Notes: generated by a model from the sequence alone, not told the origin. A DNA stretch of 64,000 nucleotides from Mycolicibacterium moriokaense (GCF_010726085.1 NZ_AP022560.1:4588001-4652000), one strand, 5' to 3'; positions 51,717-60,293 are shown, counted from the stretch's first letter. A program made the numbers and translations.

Positions 51717-52976
51717 CTAGGGATTGATGGTGTTTTCACCGACCTGGCGCCCCCACACATATTCGGTAAGCAATGGCTGCCCAAGTTCGAGGTGATTGTA
51801 GGGAGCCAACGATGCGCCGGTATCGGCCACCAGGTACGGGGCGGGCCAGAAATCCTTGGTGACTGTCTGCCAACATCCAGGGGCCCCGCCCGGGCCGCCT
51901 CGCGCATTGGAACGGGGCAGGTTGTCGGGGTAGACGTACGGATTCGGCGCACCGGTGAGCCCGATACGGAAGTCAATTGAGTAGCCGTTGCCGCCTGCCG
52001 ATTCAACGGTCTGCGGCAGGATCGCAGCATAATTTCTTATGCTGCAGAGAAATTCGGGGCTATAGGTGTTCAAGGTGTCCGTCGTCGTCACCAGGTCGGC
52101 CAGACCTCGCACCAGGTAGGGACTTCCCCGCCCCACGACGTCAGCGCCGGTGTCGCCAAACCCCGCGGCAGCCAGCAGCGCCGCATCCAGATCGGCTCGC
52201 TGCTCATTGACCGTGCCTGCCGTGGTCGCTGCATTGTTGAGGAAGTTCCAAAAATCGGGCGAGGATTTGGCATAAACGTCGGCGAGGTCGGTAAGGCGTC
52301 TGGTGTCTTCGCGGATCTGCGGCATCTGAGGGTTGATGTCGTCGAGGACAGCATTGCCCGCGACGATCGATCGGCCGAAGTCGAGGCCGTGCCCGTCCAG
52401 TGCCTCGGCGGTGGCCGCAAGAGTGAGGTTGAGTTTGACGGGATCGACTTTCTGCGCGATCGACATCAAGGTTTCGAACAGGGTGTTGAATTCGGTCGTC
52501 ACGTGCGACACGTCGATCACCTGCGAGCTCGACACCCGCGCAGATGCCGGTCTCGACGGGCTACGGAAAGCTACATACTTGTTGCCGAATACCGTGCTGG
52601 CCTTGATCTCGGCGGTCACGTTGGCCGGGATCAGCTCGATGTACTTTGGAGCGACGTCCAGGGACAGTTTCGCCTTGGTGGTGTCGCCCTGCTGGATCGC
52701 GCGCACCGCGGCGACCCGGCCGATTTCGACGCCGTTATAGGTCACTTTTGCCCCGGGCTCCATGACCAGCCCAGCGCGATCCGACACCAGGGTCAAGTGC
52801 ATGGCCGGACTGAACTCACCGCGAAATTGCAGGTAGACCGTCGATACCACCACTACGACCAGGGCCAGCGTCACGGTCCCGGCCGTTCGTAACGGCGGAT
52901 GGTGCCGCCAGTGATTCAGCGTGCGACTAACAGCGGCGCGATTCGACGAACGACTCACGCGGACAGGGGTTTTCAT
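51717..52976 (-). CDS. Stand-alone MCE (MlaD) protein, MceA-like
   Basis: The protein has 419 residues. It has an N-terminal membrane anchor (TAGTVTLALVVVVVSTVYL), an MlaD domain (GLVMEPGAKVTYNGVEIGRV, about residues 68-150), a helical stalk and a MceA-like C-terminal part (YSIDFRIGLTGAPNPYVYPDNLP, then GCW). No yrbE or mceB-F genes accompany it. It might form a homomeric shuttle or join a chromosomal Mce complex as an alternative A subunit. Three palindromic operators lie 50-100 bp upstream. Confidence 0.9.
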   Translation of the reverse strand: MKTPVRVSRSSNRAAVSRTLNHWRHHPPLRTAGTVTLALVVVVVSTVYLQFRGEFSPAMHLTLVSDRAGLVMEPGAKVTYNGVEIGRVAAVRAIQQGDTTKAKLSLDVAPKYIELIPANVTAEIKASTVFGNKYVAFRSPSRPASARVSSSQVIDVSHVTTEFNTLFETLMSIAQKVDPVKLNLTLAATAEALDGHGLDFGRSIVAGNAVLDDINPQMPQIREDTRRLTDLADVYAKSSPDFWNFLNNAATTAGTVNEQRADLDAALLAAAGFGDTGADVVGRGSPYLVRGLADLVTTTDTLNTYSPEFLCSIRNYAAILPQTVESAGGNGYSIDFRIGLTGAPNPYVYPDNLPRSNARGGPGGAPGCWQTVTKDFWPAPYLVADTGASLAPYNHLELGQPLLTEYVWGRQVGENTINP

Positions 52977-53027
52977 ATGACGGGCTCACTGGATAGCGGA
53001 CAGCGGGACTCCATAAGTGTACTTGTA

Positions 53028-53077
53028 GTAGCGCAACGCTACATAGCGTATTGCTACACCAAGTAGCGTAAAGCTAT
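53028..53077. promoter_or_regulatory. Three copies of a 15-bp palindrome upstream of the MCE gene
   Basis: Site 1 GTAGCGCAACGCTAC (53028-53042) is perfect. Site 2 ATAGCGTATTGCTAC (53043-53057) directly abuts it. Site 3 GTAGCGTAAAGCTAT (53063-53077) follows after five bases. All fit RTAGCG-N3-HGCTAY. The arrangement suggests cooperative binding of a TetR-type dimer that controls the MCE gene. Confidence 0.8.
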
Positions 53078-53227
53078 GCAAGTTTGCCAGCGGTCGGGGA
53101 AAGCACGGATTCACAAGCAAGAATCCAGCTCGGCCTCAGCCGTGATCCACCCCGCCACAATCCCGCAGTTCCGGTCACGACGAGGCGCTCGGCAGACAAA
53201 CGCCGCCGCTCTACAAGAAGTTCGCTG

Positions 53228-53875
53228 TCACGCTTCGGTTCGCGTGCGCGAGTGCGCGGCAAGAAAGTCGTCGACGATGCGGACGCACTGGTCATGGCTG
53301 ATGGCGCAGAGTCCGGTCATGCGTGCGAAGACCAGCGGACCGACGAGCTGGCACTCAGCCAATTCGAGGTCGAAATCGTCAAGTTCTTCGCGAGCCTGGT
53401 CGCTCGACAGGATCTCGTCGAACGGTTTGCGGTACTGCTCGACGACCCGGGAACGCAGGCTGCCAGCTGGGCTGTGCTCGTCTCCGGTGCCGTCAGCGGC
53501 AGGATCGGTGGGCCCGAGGGCGACCCAAGCCAGCGTGGTGACCTGGATCGGCGCCTCGGCAAAAAGTGCAGCCTGTCGGCTGAGTATTTCAATCAGTCGC
53601 TCGCGCAACGACCCCTCGTCGGGTGTCGGTGCAGTGACGTGCGGCAGCAGGCGCTCGAATGTGGCCGCGAGCAATTGCGATGAGCTGGTGAAATGCCGAT
53701 AGAGGGTAGTGCGAGCGACCTTGGAGGCTTTGGTCACCGCATCGATCGTGACGGCTTCGATTCCCCCGGTGGTGAGGAGTGTGGCCGCCGCGTCGAGCAA
53801 TCGGTTACGCGACCTGATCCGGCGGGGGTCGATGTCATCATCGTCGTCTGCGTACGCCGCCGGTTGAGTGCTCAC
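53228..53875 (-). CDS. TetR/AcrR regulator, likely controller of the MCE gene
   Basis: The protein has 215 residues from GTG 53875 (GGAGGGG seven bases upstream). A short acidic N terminus (AYADDDDDID) precedes the HTH (RLLDAAATLLTTGGIEAVTI, then KVARTTLYRHFTSSSQLL). A site resembling the three MCE-gene palindromes lies 70 bp upstream of its start, so it probably binds both promoters. It is on the same strand as, and upstream of, the MCE gene. Confidence 0.88.
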   Translation of the reverse strand: MSTQPAAYADDDDDIDPRRIRSRNRLLDAAATLLTTGGIEAVTIDAVTKASKVARTTLYRHFTSSSQLLAATFERLLPHVTAPTPDEGSLRERLIEILSRQAALFAEAPIQVTTLAWVALGPTDPAADGTGDEHSPAGSLRSRVVEQYRKPFDEILSSDQAREELDDFDLELAECQLVGPLVFARMTGLCAISHDQCVRIVDDFLAAHSRTRTEA

Positions 53876-53945
53876 TAGGTTGCCCCTCCGGAAATTGGGA
53901 CCTGCAGGCGGCGTTTCCAGCAGGCGTGAAGATATGGTACCAAGA

Positions 53946-53960
53946 GTAGCGTAGCGAAAC
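53946..53960. promoter_or_regulatory. Fourth, imperfect copy of the MCE-gene palindrome, before tetR
   Basis: GTAGCGTAGCGAAAC keeps the left arm of the sites at 53028-53077 exactly, and four of six positions in the right arm. Its place in the tetR promoter supports autoregulation. Confidence 0.5.
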
Positions 53961-54130
53961 TGTTCGTAGGTGTGTCCGCGGTTACGGAGAACACCCTGGT
54001 CAGTAGGCATGGCCGTCGTGTCTACGCGGGAGGGTCTTGGCTCGTCCGGAAGCTGCCGACCCAAAGTCGTTGCAGTACCGATGCGGGCCCGGCGACATCG
54101 CGAATCACGTTGCGGAACAAGGGGATGACG

Positions 54131-54652
54131 ATGAGTGACACAGCACATCCGGGGCCACAACTGCTGCCTCCGCATACCCCGACGTGTACCGGGTGCGGAC
54201 CCGCGAATTCGCATGGATTGCAGCTGGTTGTCTATCGCCACGGTGACGAGGTCTACAGCGATGTGACGTTCGATGAGCGCCATATCGGCGCACCAGGACT
54301 GGCGCACGGCGGCGCGGTAGCGACAGCCTGTGACGACGTACTGGGCTTCACATTGTGGGTGGCCGGCACGCCCGCGGTGACACGCAGTCTGACAGTGGAG
54401 TATCTGCGACCGGTCCCGTTGCACGAACCGCACAGGATTAATGCCCAGATCACCGGCCGCCAAGGACGTGCCCTTCACGTCAGCGGAACGGGAGTCAGTC
54501 GCGATGGCATTACCCGGTTCACCGCCACCGCAGTCTTCGTGACGGTGGGTGCCGATCATTTCGCTGCGCACGGTGACGTGAGTGAATTCGAGGACCTGTT
54601 TCATCGGCTCACCGGCACGCCTCACCGATCAACTGGTGATCACAGCAACTGA
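54131..54652 (+). CDS. PaaI-family hotdog thioesterase, second copy in the element
   Basis: The protein has 173 residues from ATG 54131, chosen because AAGGGG is six bases upstream. The start HTPTCTGCGPANSHGLQL carries a Cys-x-x-Cys-G-x-x-N motif typical of one thioesterase subgroup, and the hotdog helix is GAPGLAHGGAVATACDDVLG. It would release a free acid from an acyl-CoA. It is divergent from the tetR gene and precedes the KstR-like gene by 16 bp. Confidence 0.85.
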   Translation: MSDTAHPGPQLLPPHTPTCTGCGPANSHGLQLVVYRHGDEVYSDVTFDERHIGAPGLAHGGAVATACDDVLGFTLWVAGTPAVTRSLTVEYLRPVPLHEPHRINAQITGRQGRALHVSGTGVSRDGITRFTATAVFVTVGADHFAAHGDVSEFEDLFHRLTGTPHRSTGDHSN

Positions 54653-54668
54653 GCATGGCGTTGGCAGC

Positions 54669-55295
54669 ATGGCTCCCAAGGTGAGACGGCACCGCCCCGA
54701 TAGAGCGGCCGACCTTTGCGGTGTCGACACCTACCGCCGTAATAGCGCAGTAGACGCGGCGATGATGCTGGCAGTTAGTGGCGGTTACGAGGCCGTGCAG
54801 GTTCGCGCCGTGGCCGCGCAGGTCGGTATCGGCGTCAGCACGCTCTACCGGTACTTCCCCTCCAAGATCCATCTCTTGGTATCGGCGTTGACCCGCGAGT
54901 TCCAAGAATTTGGAGACAGCCGCGATTGGACCGTCACCGCGTCGACGCCGCGCGAACGTCTTCGCTTGCTCGTCGACTGTCTGCATGCCGAATGGCAACA
55001 AGACCCGCGCTTGACCGAGGCGGTGACGCGCGCCTTCGTCCTCGCCGACCACACTGCCGCCACGGCCACAGACGAAGCGATCGACGTCATTGAAGGCCTG
55101 CTGGCAAGGACTTTGAGCGGCGGGGAGCCCACGGTCAGAAACCAGCGACTAGCGGGGCTGATCGCTGATGTGTGGCTTGCCAATTTGGCGGCGTTCAGCA
55201 GTGGGCGAATATCGGGTGAAGTCGCTCGGGATCGAATCGATAGGGCCATCGACCGCTTTGTGGACGCCACTCACGGCGATCCCGAAATGGGCTGA
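54669..55295 (+). CDS. KstR-like TetR regulator
   Basis: The protein has 208 residues from ATG 54669. The DNA-binding region GGYEAVQVRAVAAQVGIGVS followed by TLYRYFPSKIHLLVSAL and the later DPRLTEAVTRAFVLAD and LIADVWLANLAAF are strikingly close to KstR, the cholesterol-regulon repressor that responds to a steroid-CoA. No KstR-type operator (AAC-N2-GTT core) was found in this element, so its targets may be on the chromosome or the site may differ. Confidence 0.85.
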   Translation: MAPKVRRHRPDRAADLCGVDTYRRNSAVDAAMMLAVSGGYEAVQVRAVAAQVGIGVSTLYRYFPSKIHLLVSALTREFQEFGDSRDWTVTASTPRERLRLLVDCLHAEWQQDPRLTEAVTRAFVLADHTAATATDEAIDVIEGLLARTLSGGEPTVRNQRLAGLIADVWLANLAAFSSGRISGEVARDRIDRAIDRFVDATHGDPEMG

Positions 55296-55512
55296 GAACC
55301 TGTTCTTGATAACAGTAGAGAAAGTTCTCACAGCCTCAATCCAGGGGGGATCATTCGGTCCGTGGTGGCGGACGGGAGCGCCAGCGGACGGGAGCCGCCG
55401 CGGCGTAGATCTTTCGCACAGTTGATGTCGATGCCATGTCGGAACTACTCGTAGACTTTGATCGTGGTGACTGACACGGCGCGTGCACGGGCGATCGCCG
55501 AGGAGCGACTGG

Positions 55513-55537
55513 TGACCGCGCTCGCTGAAATTCCCCA
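55513..55537 (+). repeat. Left terminal inverted repeat of the IS21-family element
   Basis: It begins TGACCGCGCTC and matches the right end (57904-57928, reversed) at 20 of 25 positions. A second related copy (TGACGCTCATCGAAATTCC) starts at 55539, as is usual for the multiple end repeats of IS21. Confidence 0.8.
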
Positions 55538-55650
55538 CTGACGCTCATCGAAATTCCCCACCCGTGTGGCTCCGCCGAGAAGGGCGGGCCTCCTTCGATG
55601 CTGCTGGTGTCTGACGCCTGCAGTACTGCCCGAAGGAGGCCCGCTTTCTC

Positions 55651-57012
55651 ATGCTCACATGGGAGGACGATGTGGAATTACATGCCCTGGCCAAGCGTGG
55701 TTGGACGATCTCGGCGATCGCCCGGCACACCGGCTTCGACCGCAAGACGGTCCGCAAGTACCTGGCCGGTGACGGCCAGCCCGGGGTGCGAGCCCGCCCC
55801 GGCCCGGACCCCTTCGATCCGTTCGTCGACTACGTCACCGCGAGGCTGACCGAGGACCCACACCTGTGGGCCCGCACCCTGTTCGACGAACTCGAGGAAC
55901 TGGGCTTCGGGCTGTCGTATCAGAGCCTGACCCGCAACATCCGCACCCGGAACCTGCGCCCGGTCTGTGAAGCCTGCCGCGCAGCCACACAGCGCCCGAA
56001 CGCCGTCATCCCACACCCACCGGGGGACGAAACTCAATGGGACTGGCTGGAATTGCCCGATCCACCGGCATCGTGGGGTTGGGGCAAGACCGCACACCTG
56101 CTGGTCGGATCACTGGCTCATTCCGGGAAATGGCGCGGCTTCCTGGCGGCGTCGGAGGATCAACCGCATCTGGTCGCCGGCCTGGACCGGGTGAGCCGTG
56201 GCCTGGGAGGGTGCACGCGGGTGTGGCGCTTCGACCGGATGGCCACGGTCTGCGATCCCGGCTCGGGCCGGGTGACCGCGTCGTTCGCCGGGGTCGCCAA
56301 GCACTACGGCGTCTCGGTGGCGATCTGCCCGGCCCGGCGCGGCAACCGCAAGGGCGTGGTGGAGAAGGTCAACCACACCGCCGCGCAACGTTGGTGGCGC
56401 ACCCTGGCCGACGATATGACGGTTGAGGCGGCCCAGGTCGACCTGGATCGCTTTGCGCGGGTACGTGGTGACACCCGGTTGCGGGCCACCGCTGATGGCC
56501 GGTCCTCGGTCGCGGTGGTGGCCAAAACGGAGCCACTGCAACCTATGCCGGCAACCCCATATCCGGTGATCGTGACCGAGACCCGCACGGCGTCGCGGCA
56601 GGCGTTGGTGTCTTACCGCGGCAACCGCTACTCGGTGCCCCCGGAGCTCGCCACTGCTCAAGTGGTGGTCAGCCATCCGGTCGGTGGTCAGTTCTGCGAT
56701 ATCGCCACCATGAGCGGGATCGTGGTCGCCCGGCACCGAATGGCCGCCGACGGGCTCGGGGTGATGGTGCGTGACAGCGGTCATGTCATCGCCCTGGACA
56801 CCGCGGCGATGGCCACCGCGGCGACCGGACGGCCACACCGCCGCAAGGAACGCATCCCACCCGGCCCGGCGGCCAAAGCCGCTGCCGCGCAACTACTTCA
56901 ACTCAGGCAGCTACCCATCACGGCAATTGAAACGTCAACTCCGTCAACCGATTCCACCGTCATCGATCTGTCCGCCTATGAGCGGGCCGCCCAGAACAGG
57001 ACCATCCAATGA
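55651..57012 (+). CDS. istA: IS21 transposase IstA
   Basis: The protein has 453 residues. An N-terminal HTH (RGWTISAIARHTGFDRKTVRKYL) is followed by a DDE core: first Asp in ETQWDWLELPD, second in the FDRMATVCDPGSG strand, and Glu in KGVVEKVNHTAAQRWW. The C-terminal beta domain (SYRGNRYSVPPEL) is typical of IstA. It performs strand transfer with IstB as helper. Confidence 0.95.
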   Translation: MLTWEDDVELHALAKRGWTISAIARHTGFDRKTVRKYLAGDGQPGVRARPGPDPFDPFVDYVTARLTEDPHLWARTLFDELEELGFGLSYQSLTRNIRTRNLRPVCEACRAATQRPNAVIPHPPGDETQWDWLELPDPPASWGWGKTAHLLVGSLAHSGKWRGFLAASEDQPHLVAGLDRVSRGLGGCTRVWRFDRMATVCDPGSGRVTASFAGVAKHYGVSVAICPARRGNRKGVVEKVNHTAAQRWWRTLADDMTVEAAQVDLDRFARVRGDTRLRATADGRSSVAVVAKTEPLQPMPATPYPVIVTETRTASRQALVSYRGNRYSVPPELATAQVVVSHPVGGQFCDIATMSGIVVARHRMAADGLGVMVRDSGHVIALDTAAMATAATGRPHRRKERIPPGPAAKAAAAQLLQLRQLPITAIETSTPSTDSTVIDLSAYERAAQNRTIQ

Positions 57013-57866
57013 CCCCCACACCCCGCACCCCAAAGACCACCACCACGACCACCGGCGACGAGTCGCCGTCGGCGGCGGCGTCGCGGTATCAGCAGCTGCG
57101 TTCGCATCTGGCCGAACTCAAACTGGCCGCGGCCGCCGAAGCCCTGCCCGCGGTCTTGGACCAGGCCGCCGCCGAGAACCTCTCGCTGACCGTGGCCCTG
57201 GAGCGACTGCTGGCCGTGGAAGTCGAAGCCAGCACCGCCCGCCGACTGGCGGGCCGGCTACGGTTCGCCTGCCTGCCCACCCCGGCCACCCTCGATGATT
57301 TCGATGTCGATTCCGCCGCCGGCATCGACCGCAAGCTCATCGACGAACTGGGCACCTGCCGCTACCTGCAATCAGCGACCAACATCTTGTTAATCGGACC
57401 ACCGGGCACCGGCAAAACCCACCTCTCCGTGGGATTGGCCCGCGCCGCCGCGCACGCCGGTTACCGGACATACTTCACGACCGCCGCCGACCTCGCCGCA
57501 CGGTGTCACCGCGCCGCGATCGAGGGACGCTGGGCCACCACGATGCGGTTCTACGCCGGACCGACCCTGCTGGTTATCGACGAACTCGGGTATTTACCGC
57601 TGCCCGCCGAGGCTGCCTCCGCATTGTTTCAGGTTGTGTCCCAACGGTATTTGAAGACCAGCATCGTCATCACCACCAACCGCGGGGTGGGTGCGTGGGG
57701 CGAAATCCTCGGCGACACCACCGTCGCCGCAGCCATGCTCGACCGTCTGCTGCACCGCTCGGTGGTCATCAACCTCGACGGCGAGTCCTACCGCCTCCGC
57801 GACCACCAGGCCGCCGCCGAAACCCTGCGCCGCACCACCACCGGCACCCGCCAACAACTACACTGA
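57009..57866 (+). CDS. istB: IS21 helper ATPase IstB
   Basis: The protein has 285 residues with an ATGA overlap onto istA. It is a DnaA/DnaC-like AAA+ ATPase: Walker A GPPGTGKTH, Walker B LLVIDELGYLPL, and VITTNRGVGAWGEILGD at sensor I. IstB assembles on target DNA and recruits IstA. Length and motifs are normal. Confidence 0.95.
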   Translation: MTPTPRTPKTTTTTTGDESPSAAASRYQQLRSHLAELKLAAAAEALPAVLDQAAAENLSLTVALERLLAVEVEASTARRLAGRLRFACLPTPATLDDFDVDSAAGIDRKLIDELGTCRYLQSATNILLIGPPGTGKTHLSVGLARAAAHAGYRTYFTTAADLAARCHRAAIEGRWATTMRFYAGPTLLVIDELGYLPLPAEAASALFQVVSQRYLKTSIVITTNRGVGAWGEILGDTTVAAAMLDRLLHRSVVINLDGESYRLRDHQAAAETLRRTTTGTRQQLH

Positions 57867-57903
57867 CCGCTGCTCACAGGTGAGGAATTTCAACGAGCAC
57901 ACC

Positions 57904-57928
57904 TGAGGACTTTCGATGAGCGCGGTCA
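57904..57928 (-). repeat. Right terminal inverted repeat of the IS21-family element
   Basis: Read on the minus strand it begins TGACCGCGCTC, as the left end does. An internal partial copy lies at 57881-57898. It is followed by the CTGG duplication. Confidence 0.8.
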
Positions 57929-58441
57929 CTGGCCGATCTGCCACATCGGTGGGCCCATGTCCGCGGAGTCGCGGCGACGGCAGAGCGATTGGTCGTCGGC
58001 TTGGGCGCCGTTGATGCCGACGCGGTGGTGACTGCCGCGTGGCTTCACGATGTCGGCTATGCGCCATCAGTTCGATCGACGGGTTTTCACCCCATCGACG
58101 GCGCAGTCTTCGTCCGCGACGAGGGCTTCTCTGCGGTGGTGGTGGCGCTCGTGGCCTATCACACAGGCGCGGTGTTCGAGGCGCGGGAGCGCGGCCTCTT
58201 AGACGCGCTAGCCGAGTTCACGGCACCCTCCTCGTTGTTACTGGACGTGCTGACGTGCGCCGACTTGACCACTAGCCCACAAGGCTCGCCTGTAAGGGCT
58301 GAAGATCGGGTTACGGAGATTTTGTCGCGATACCCCAATGGCGATCCTGTACATCGTGCGATCGGGCGGGCGGCTCCGAGCCTGTTGGCGGCGGCAGCGC
58401 GGGTTGGTGCGTCCGCCTGTTAGAGACGGCCCAAAGCGGGG

Positions 58442-58912
58442 CTACCCGAGGTATGGGCTACTGCGGTGTTGGAAGTAGTGCTGAATGCGCAGCCGCATCG
58501 ACGGATGGATATCCAATGAATCGAGTTCGCCTCGCAATGTCCAAGCGATGTCGGTGCTTTCCGAATCGACTCGCAACTGTCCGCCCAGAAGCCGGGTGGT
58601 GAAGCACAGCGAGAACTGTTGACGGACTTCACCGTCGGCGTAGGCCATCACGTGCCAGGGGCTTGTGTAGACACCGATGAGTCCGGTGATGTCGACGTCG
58701 AGACCGGTTTCCTCTTTCACTTCACGAACCGCAGCGTCGACGATGAATTCACCCAATTCCATTGCGCCACCCGGCAATGCCCACAGATTATTGTCGCGGC
58801 GGCGAATTAGCACGATGCGATCATGTGAATCGGTGACGACGGCGGTGGTGGAGGGCACCACACTGTTTGCGGCTGGCGCGTGGGGGTCGTTGTAGTAGTC
58901 GGTCCGGGCCAT
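58442..58912 (-). CDS. Nudix hydrolase
   Basis: The protein has 156 residues from ATG 58912 (GGAG six bases upstream). The Nudix box is complete: GGAMELGEFIVDAAVREVKEETGL fits G-x5-E-x7-RE-U-x-EE-x-G-U. Family members hydrolyse nucleoside diphosphate derivatives. A Nudix gene beside an HTH gene and an HD-domain gene is a recurring AICE module whose role, perhaps signalling or damaged nucleotide removal, is not settled. It follows the XRE gene by 20 bp on the same strand. Confidence 0.9.
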   Translation of the reverse strand: MARTDYYNDPHAPAANSVVPSTTAVVTDSHDRIVLIRRRDNNLWALPGGAMELGEFIVDAAVREVKEETGLDVDITGLIGVYTSPWHVMAYADGEVRQQFSLCFTTRLLGGQLRVDSESTDIAWTLRGELDSLDIHPSMRLRIQHYFQHRSSPYLG

Positions 58913-58932
58913 ACGGTTCTCCAATCGGCAGT

Positions 58933-59652
58933 TCAGGCGTGGATGGGTAATGGTTGGGCGGTGTTCCACACCCGTTCGAAAGAGACTTGGTGATCGCGCC
59001 ACAGCTCGGGCGCGTCGTCACGTCTAATAAAGAGGACGGGATTGTCGCTGGCAGGAGCACCGTAGAGGTGCGGGTTGGCAATCAGGGTGTTGTCCGCGCG
59101 GAACATCGACGTGTACAGCGGTGTGGCGTGTGTGCGCACCTCCAAGCCCGGGGCATCTGCGAGTGAAGCCAGTCGTGCGAGTGTGATCTGGCAGCGAGCG
59201 GCCAGAACTGAGCCAATCGTCTCCTCGTCCCCCCGTTGGCTGACCGCAGCGCAATCGGGATCACCCACGATGAAGCGAGTGGCGACTCCGCGTTCGGCCG
59301 CGACTGCGAGCATTGAGCAGAACCTGGGAATGCCGTCGAAGAGGAAGGTGCCCCCGTAGACCAGGATGTCGATCTGCTCGGCGGCGCCGCCGAACAGTTG
59401 GGTCCACACGGCGACAGGGACGTCCGCGCGGCTTCGGTACACACTGACGGCGACAGTGCCGGTACCAGGTGGGCACAGGGTGGGAAAGATGTCTGGCCAA
59501 AGCGTCTGCGGATCGCAGCCCAGTGCGTCGGCGGTGGCGCGCGCGTTGACCGCTTGGGGCAGTGATTCACCCCTGACCCAGCGGCCCACCGTCTTGACGT
59601 CGACACCGGCGGCTGTTGCGAGTCTGGTTTCGCTGAAACCCTTTTCGCTCAT
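58933..59652 (-). CDS. XRE-family regulator with a C-terminal effector-like domain
   Basis: The protein has 239 residues. The HTH at the start (FSETRLATAAGVDVKTVGRWVRGESLPQ) is followed by a ~170-residue domain of alternating strands and helices (IDILVYGGTFLFDGIPRFCSML, then GVATRFIVGDPDC) like the phospholipase-D-fold-type domains attached to HTHs in mobile elements. It is divergent from the backbone operon; repeated TGTCC boxes lie in between. It is probably the regulator of the transfer genes, in the position of AICE regulators. Confidence 0.85.
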   Translation of the reverse strand: MSEKGFSETRLATAAGVDVKTVGRWVRGESLPQAVNARATADALGCDPQTLWPDIFPTLCPPGTGTVAVSVYRSRADVPVAVWTQLFGGAAEQIDILVYGGTFLFDGIPRFCSMLAVAAERGVATRFIVGDPDCAAVSQRGDEETIGSVLAARCQITLARLASLADAPGLEVRTHATPLYTSMFRADNTLIANPHLYGAPASDNPVLFIRRDDAPELWRDHQVSFERVWNTAQPLPIHA

Positions 59653-59770
59653 TCGCGTCGTCAGTGCGTGGTTAGGAACAGGTAGCTTCTCGATCTGCTC
59701 ATGCTAGGAGCGCGGTGCCAGCATTAGCGACGCCCAAAGCACAGAAGTTGGCGCGCGATTGTCGTCCGAG

Positions 59771-59836
59771 TGTCCGCGTTGTCCCGGCGTCTGTCCGCTT
59801 TGTCCAACTGATGCCCTGGGAATGTCCGAGTTGTCC
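59771..59836 (+). promoter_or_regulatory. Three phased copies of TGTCCGNNTTGTCC in the backbone promoter region
   Basis: The copies start at 59771, 59792 and 59823, so they are 21 and 31 bp apart, two and three helical turns. Each copy is itself a direct repeat of TGTCC. They lie between the divergent XRE gene and the SCO3933-family gene, where an operator for the XRE protein is expected. Confidence 0.65.
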
Positions 59837-59895
59837 GCCTGAACTGGTGGTCGCGGCCGAGCGGTCGCGAGACAACAGAGGGAAGGACATTTGGA

Positions 59896-60279
59896 ATGAA
59901 GCTACGTATTGACACCGGCGGTGTGTCGTTTGTGTGCACGCGAGCGCCCGAACAGCGGATCGCTTTCGACACCGGCCAGCCGAAGCTGGATCGCGAGACA
60001 AGTCTGCCGCTGTGGCAGGTCCAAGTGATGGCGCTGGACTCCACGGGCGGCGACGTCATCACCGTGACGGTTGCCGGCGACCCGAATGTGACGGTCGGCC
60101 AGCCGGTCCACATCGAGGGCTTGGTTGCCTTGCCGTGGAGCCAGGACAGTCGCAGCGGAGTCGCGTTCCGTGCCGAGGCGATCCGCGCTTCAGGTGCGCC
60201 ACTGGCAGGCGTCATCGCCACGCCCAGGACCGCACCTTCAAGCGGCATACCCAGCGGTACAGGCAAGCCTGCCGCATAA
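59896..60279 (+). CDS. SCO3933-family regulatory protein
   Basis: The protein has 127 residues from ATG 59896 with GGAAGG upstream. The patterns LRIDTGGVSFVCTRAPEQ, DRETSLPLWQVQVMAL, VTVAGDPNVTVGQPVHIEGL and SGVAFRAEAIRA are those of the SCO3933 family, found almost only on actinomycete plasmids and AICEs. It lies before the FtsK-like gene. Its molecular role is unclear; it is thought to be regulatory. Confidence 0.85.
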   Translation: MKLRIDTGGVSFVCTRAPEQRIAFDTGQPKLDRETSLPLWQVQVMALDSTGGDVITVTVAGDPNVTVGQPVHIEGLVALPWSQDSRSGVAFRAEAIRASGAPLAGVIATPRTAPSSGIPSGTGKPAA

Positions 60280-60293
60280 CCCCGTCGCCGAGT

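Larger units (their letters stand above)
55513..57928. mobile_element. IS21-family insertion sequence
   Basis: The element is 2416 bp long with imperfect terminal repeats (TGACCGCGCTC...), internal repeat copies at both ends, and istA-istB overlapping by four bases. It is flanked by CTGG at 55509-55512 and 57929-57932, a target duplication in the size range of IS21. Both genes look intact, so it may be active. Confidence 0.92.
55464..58423 (+). pseudogene. HD-domain protein gene split by an IS21 element
   Basis: The 5' part is 55464-55512 (GTGGTGACTGAC..., 16 codons) and the 3' part is 57929-58423. Removing the insertion plus one CTGG copy gives one open frame, with RLADLPHRWAHVRGVA across the junction, then AWLHDVGYAPSV and GFHPIDGAVFV, the metal-binding HD motif. 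The intact protein would have about 180 residues and be a small HD phosphohydrolase as found beside Nudix genes in AICEs. The 3' part could still be read from TTG 57989 but lacks the first His. Confidence 0.85.

Noticed and set aside
55300..55315. Inverted repeat CTGTT-N6-AACAG as an operator of the KstR-like protein
   Set aside because: It lies just after that gene, not before one, and lacks the AAC-N2-GTT core of KstR sites. It may be part of a weak terminator.
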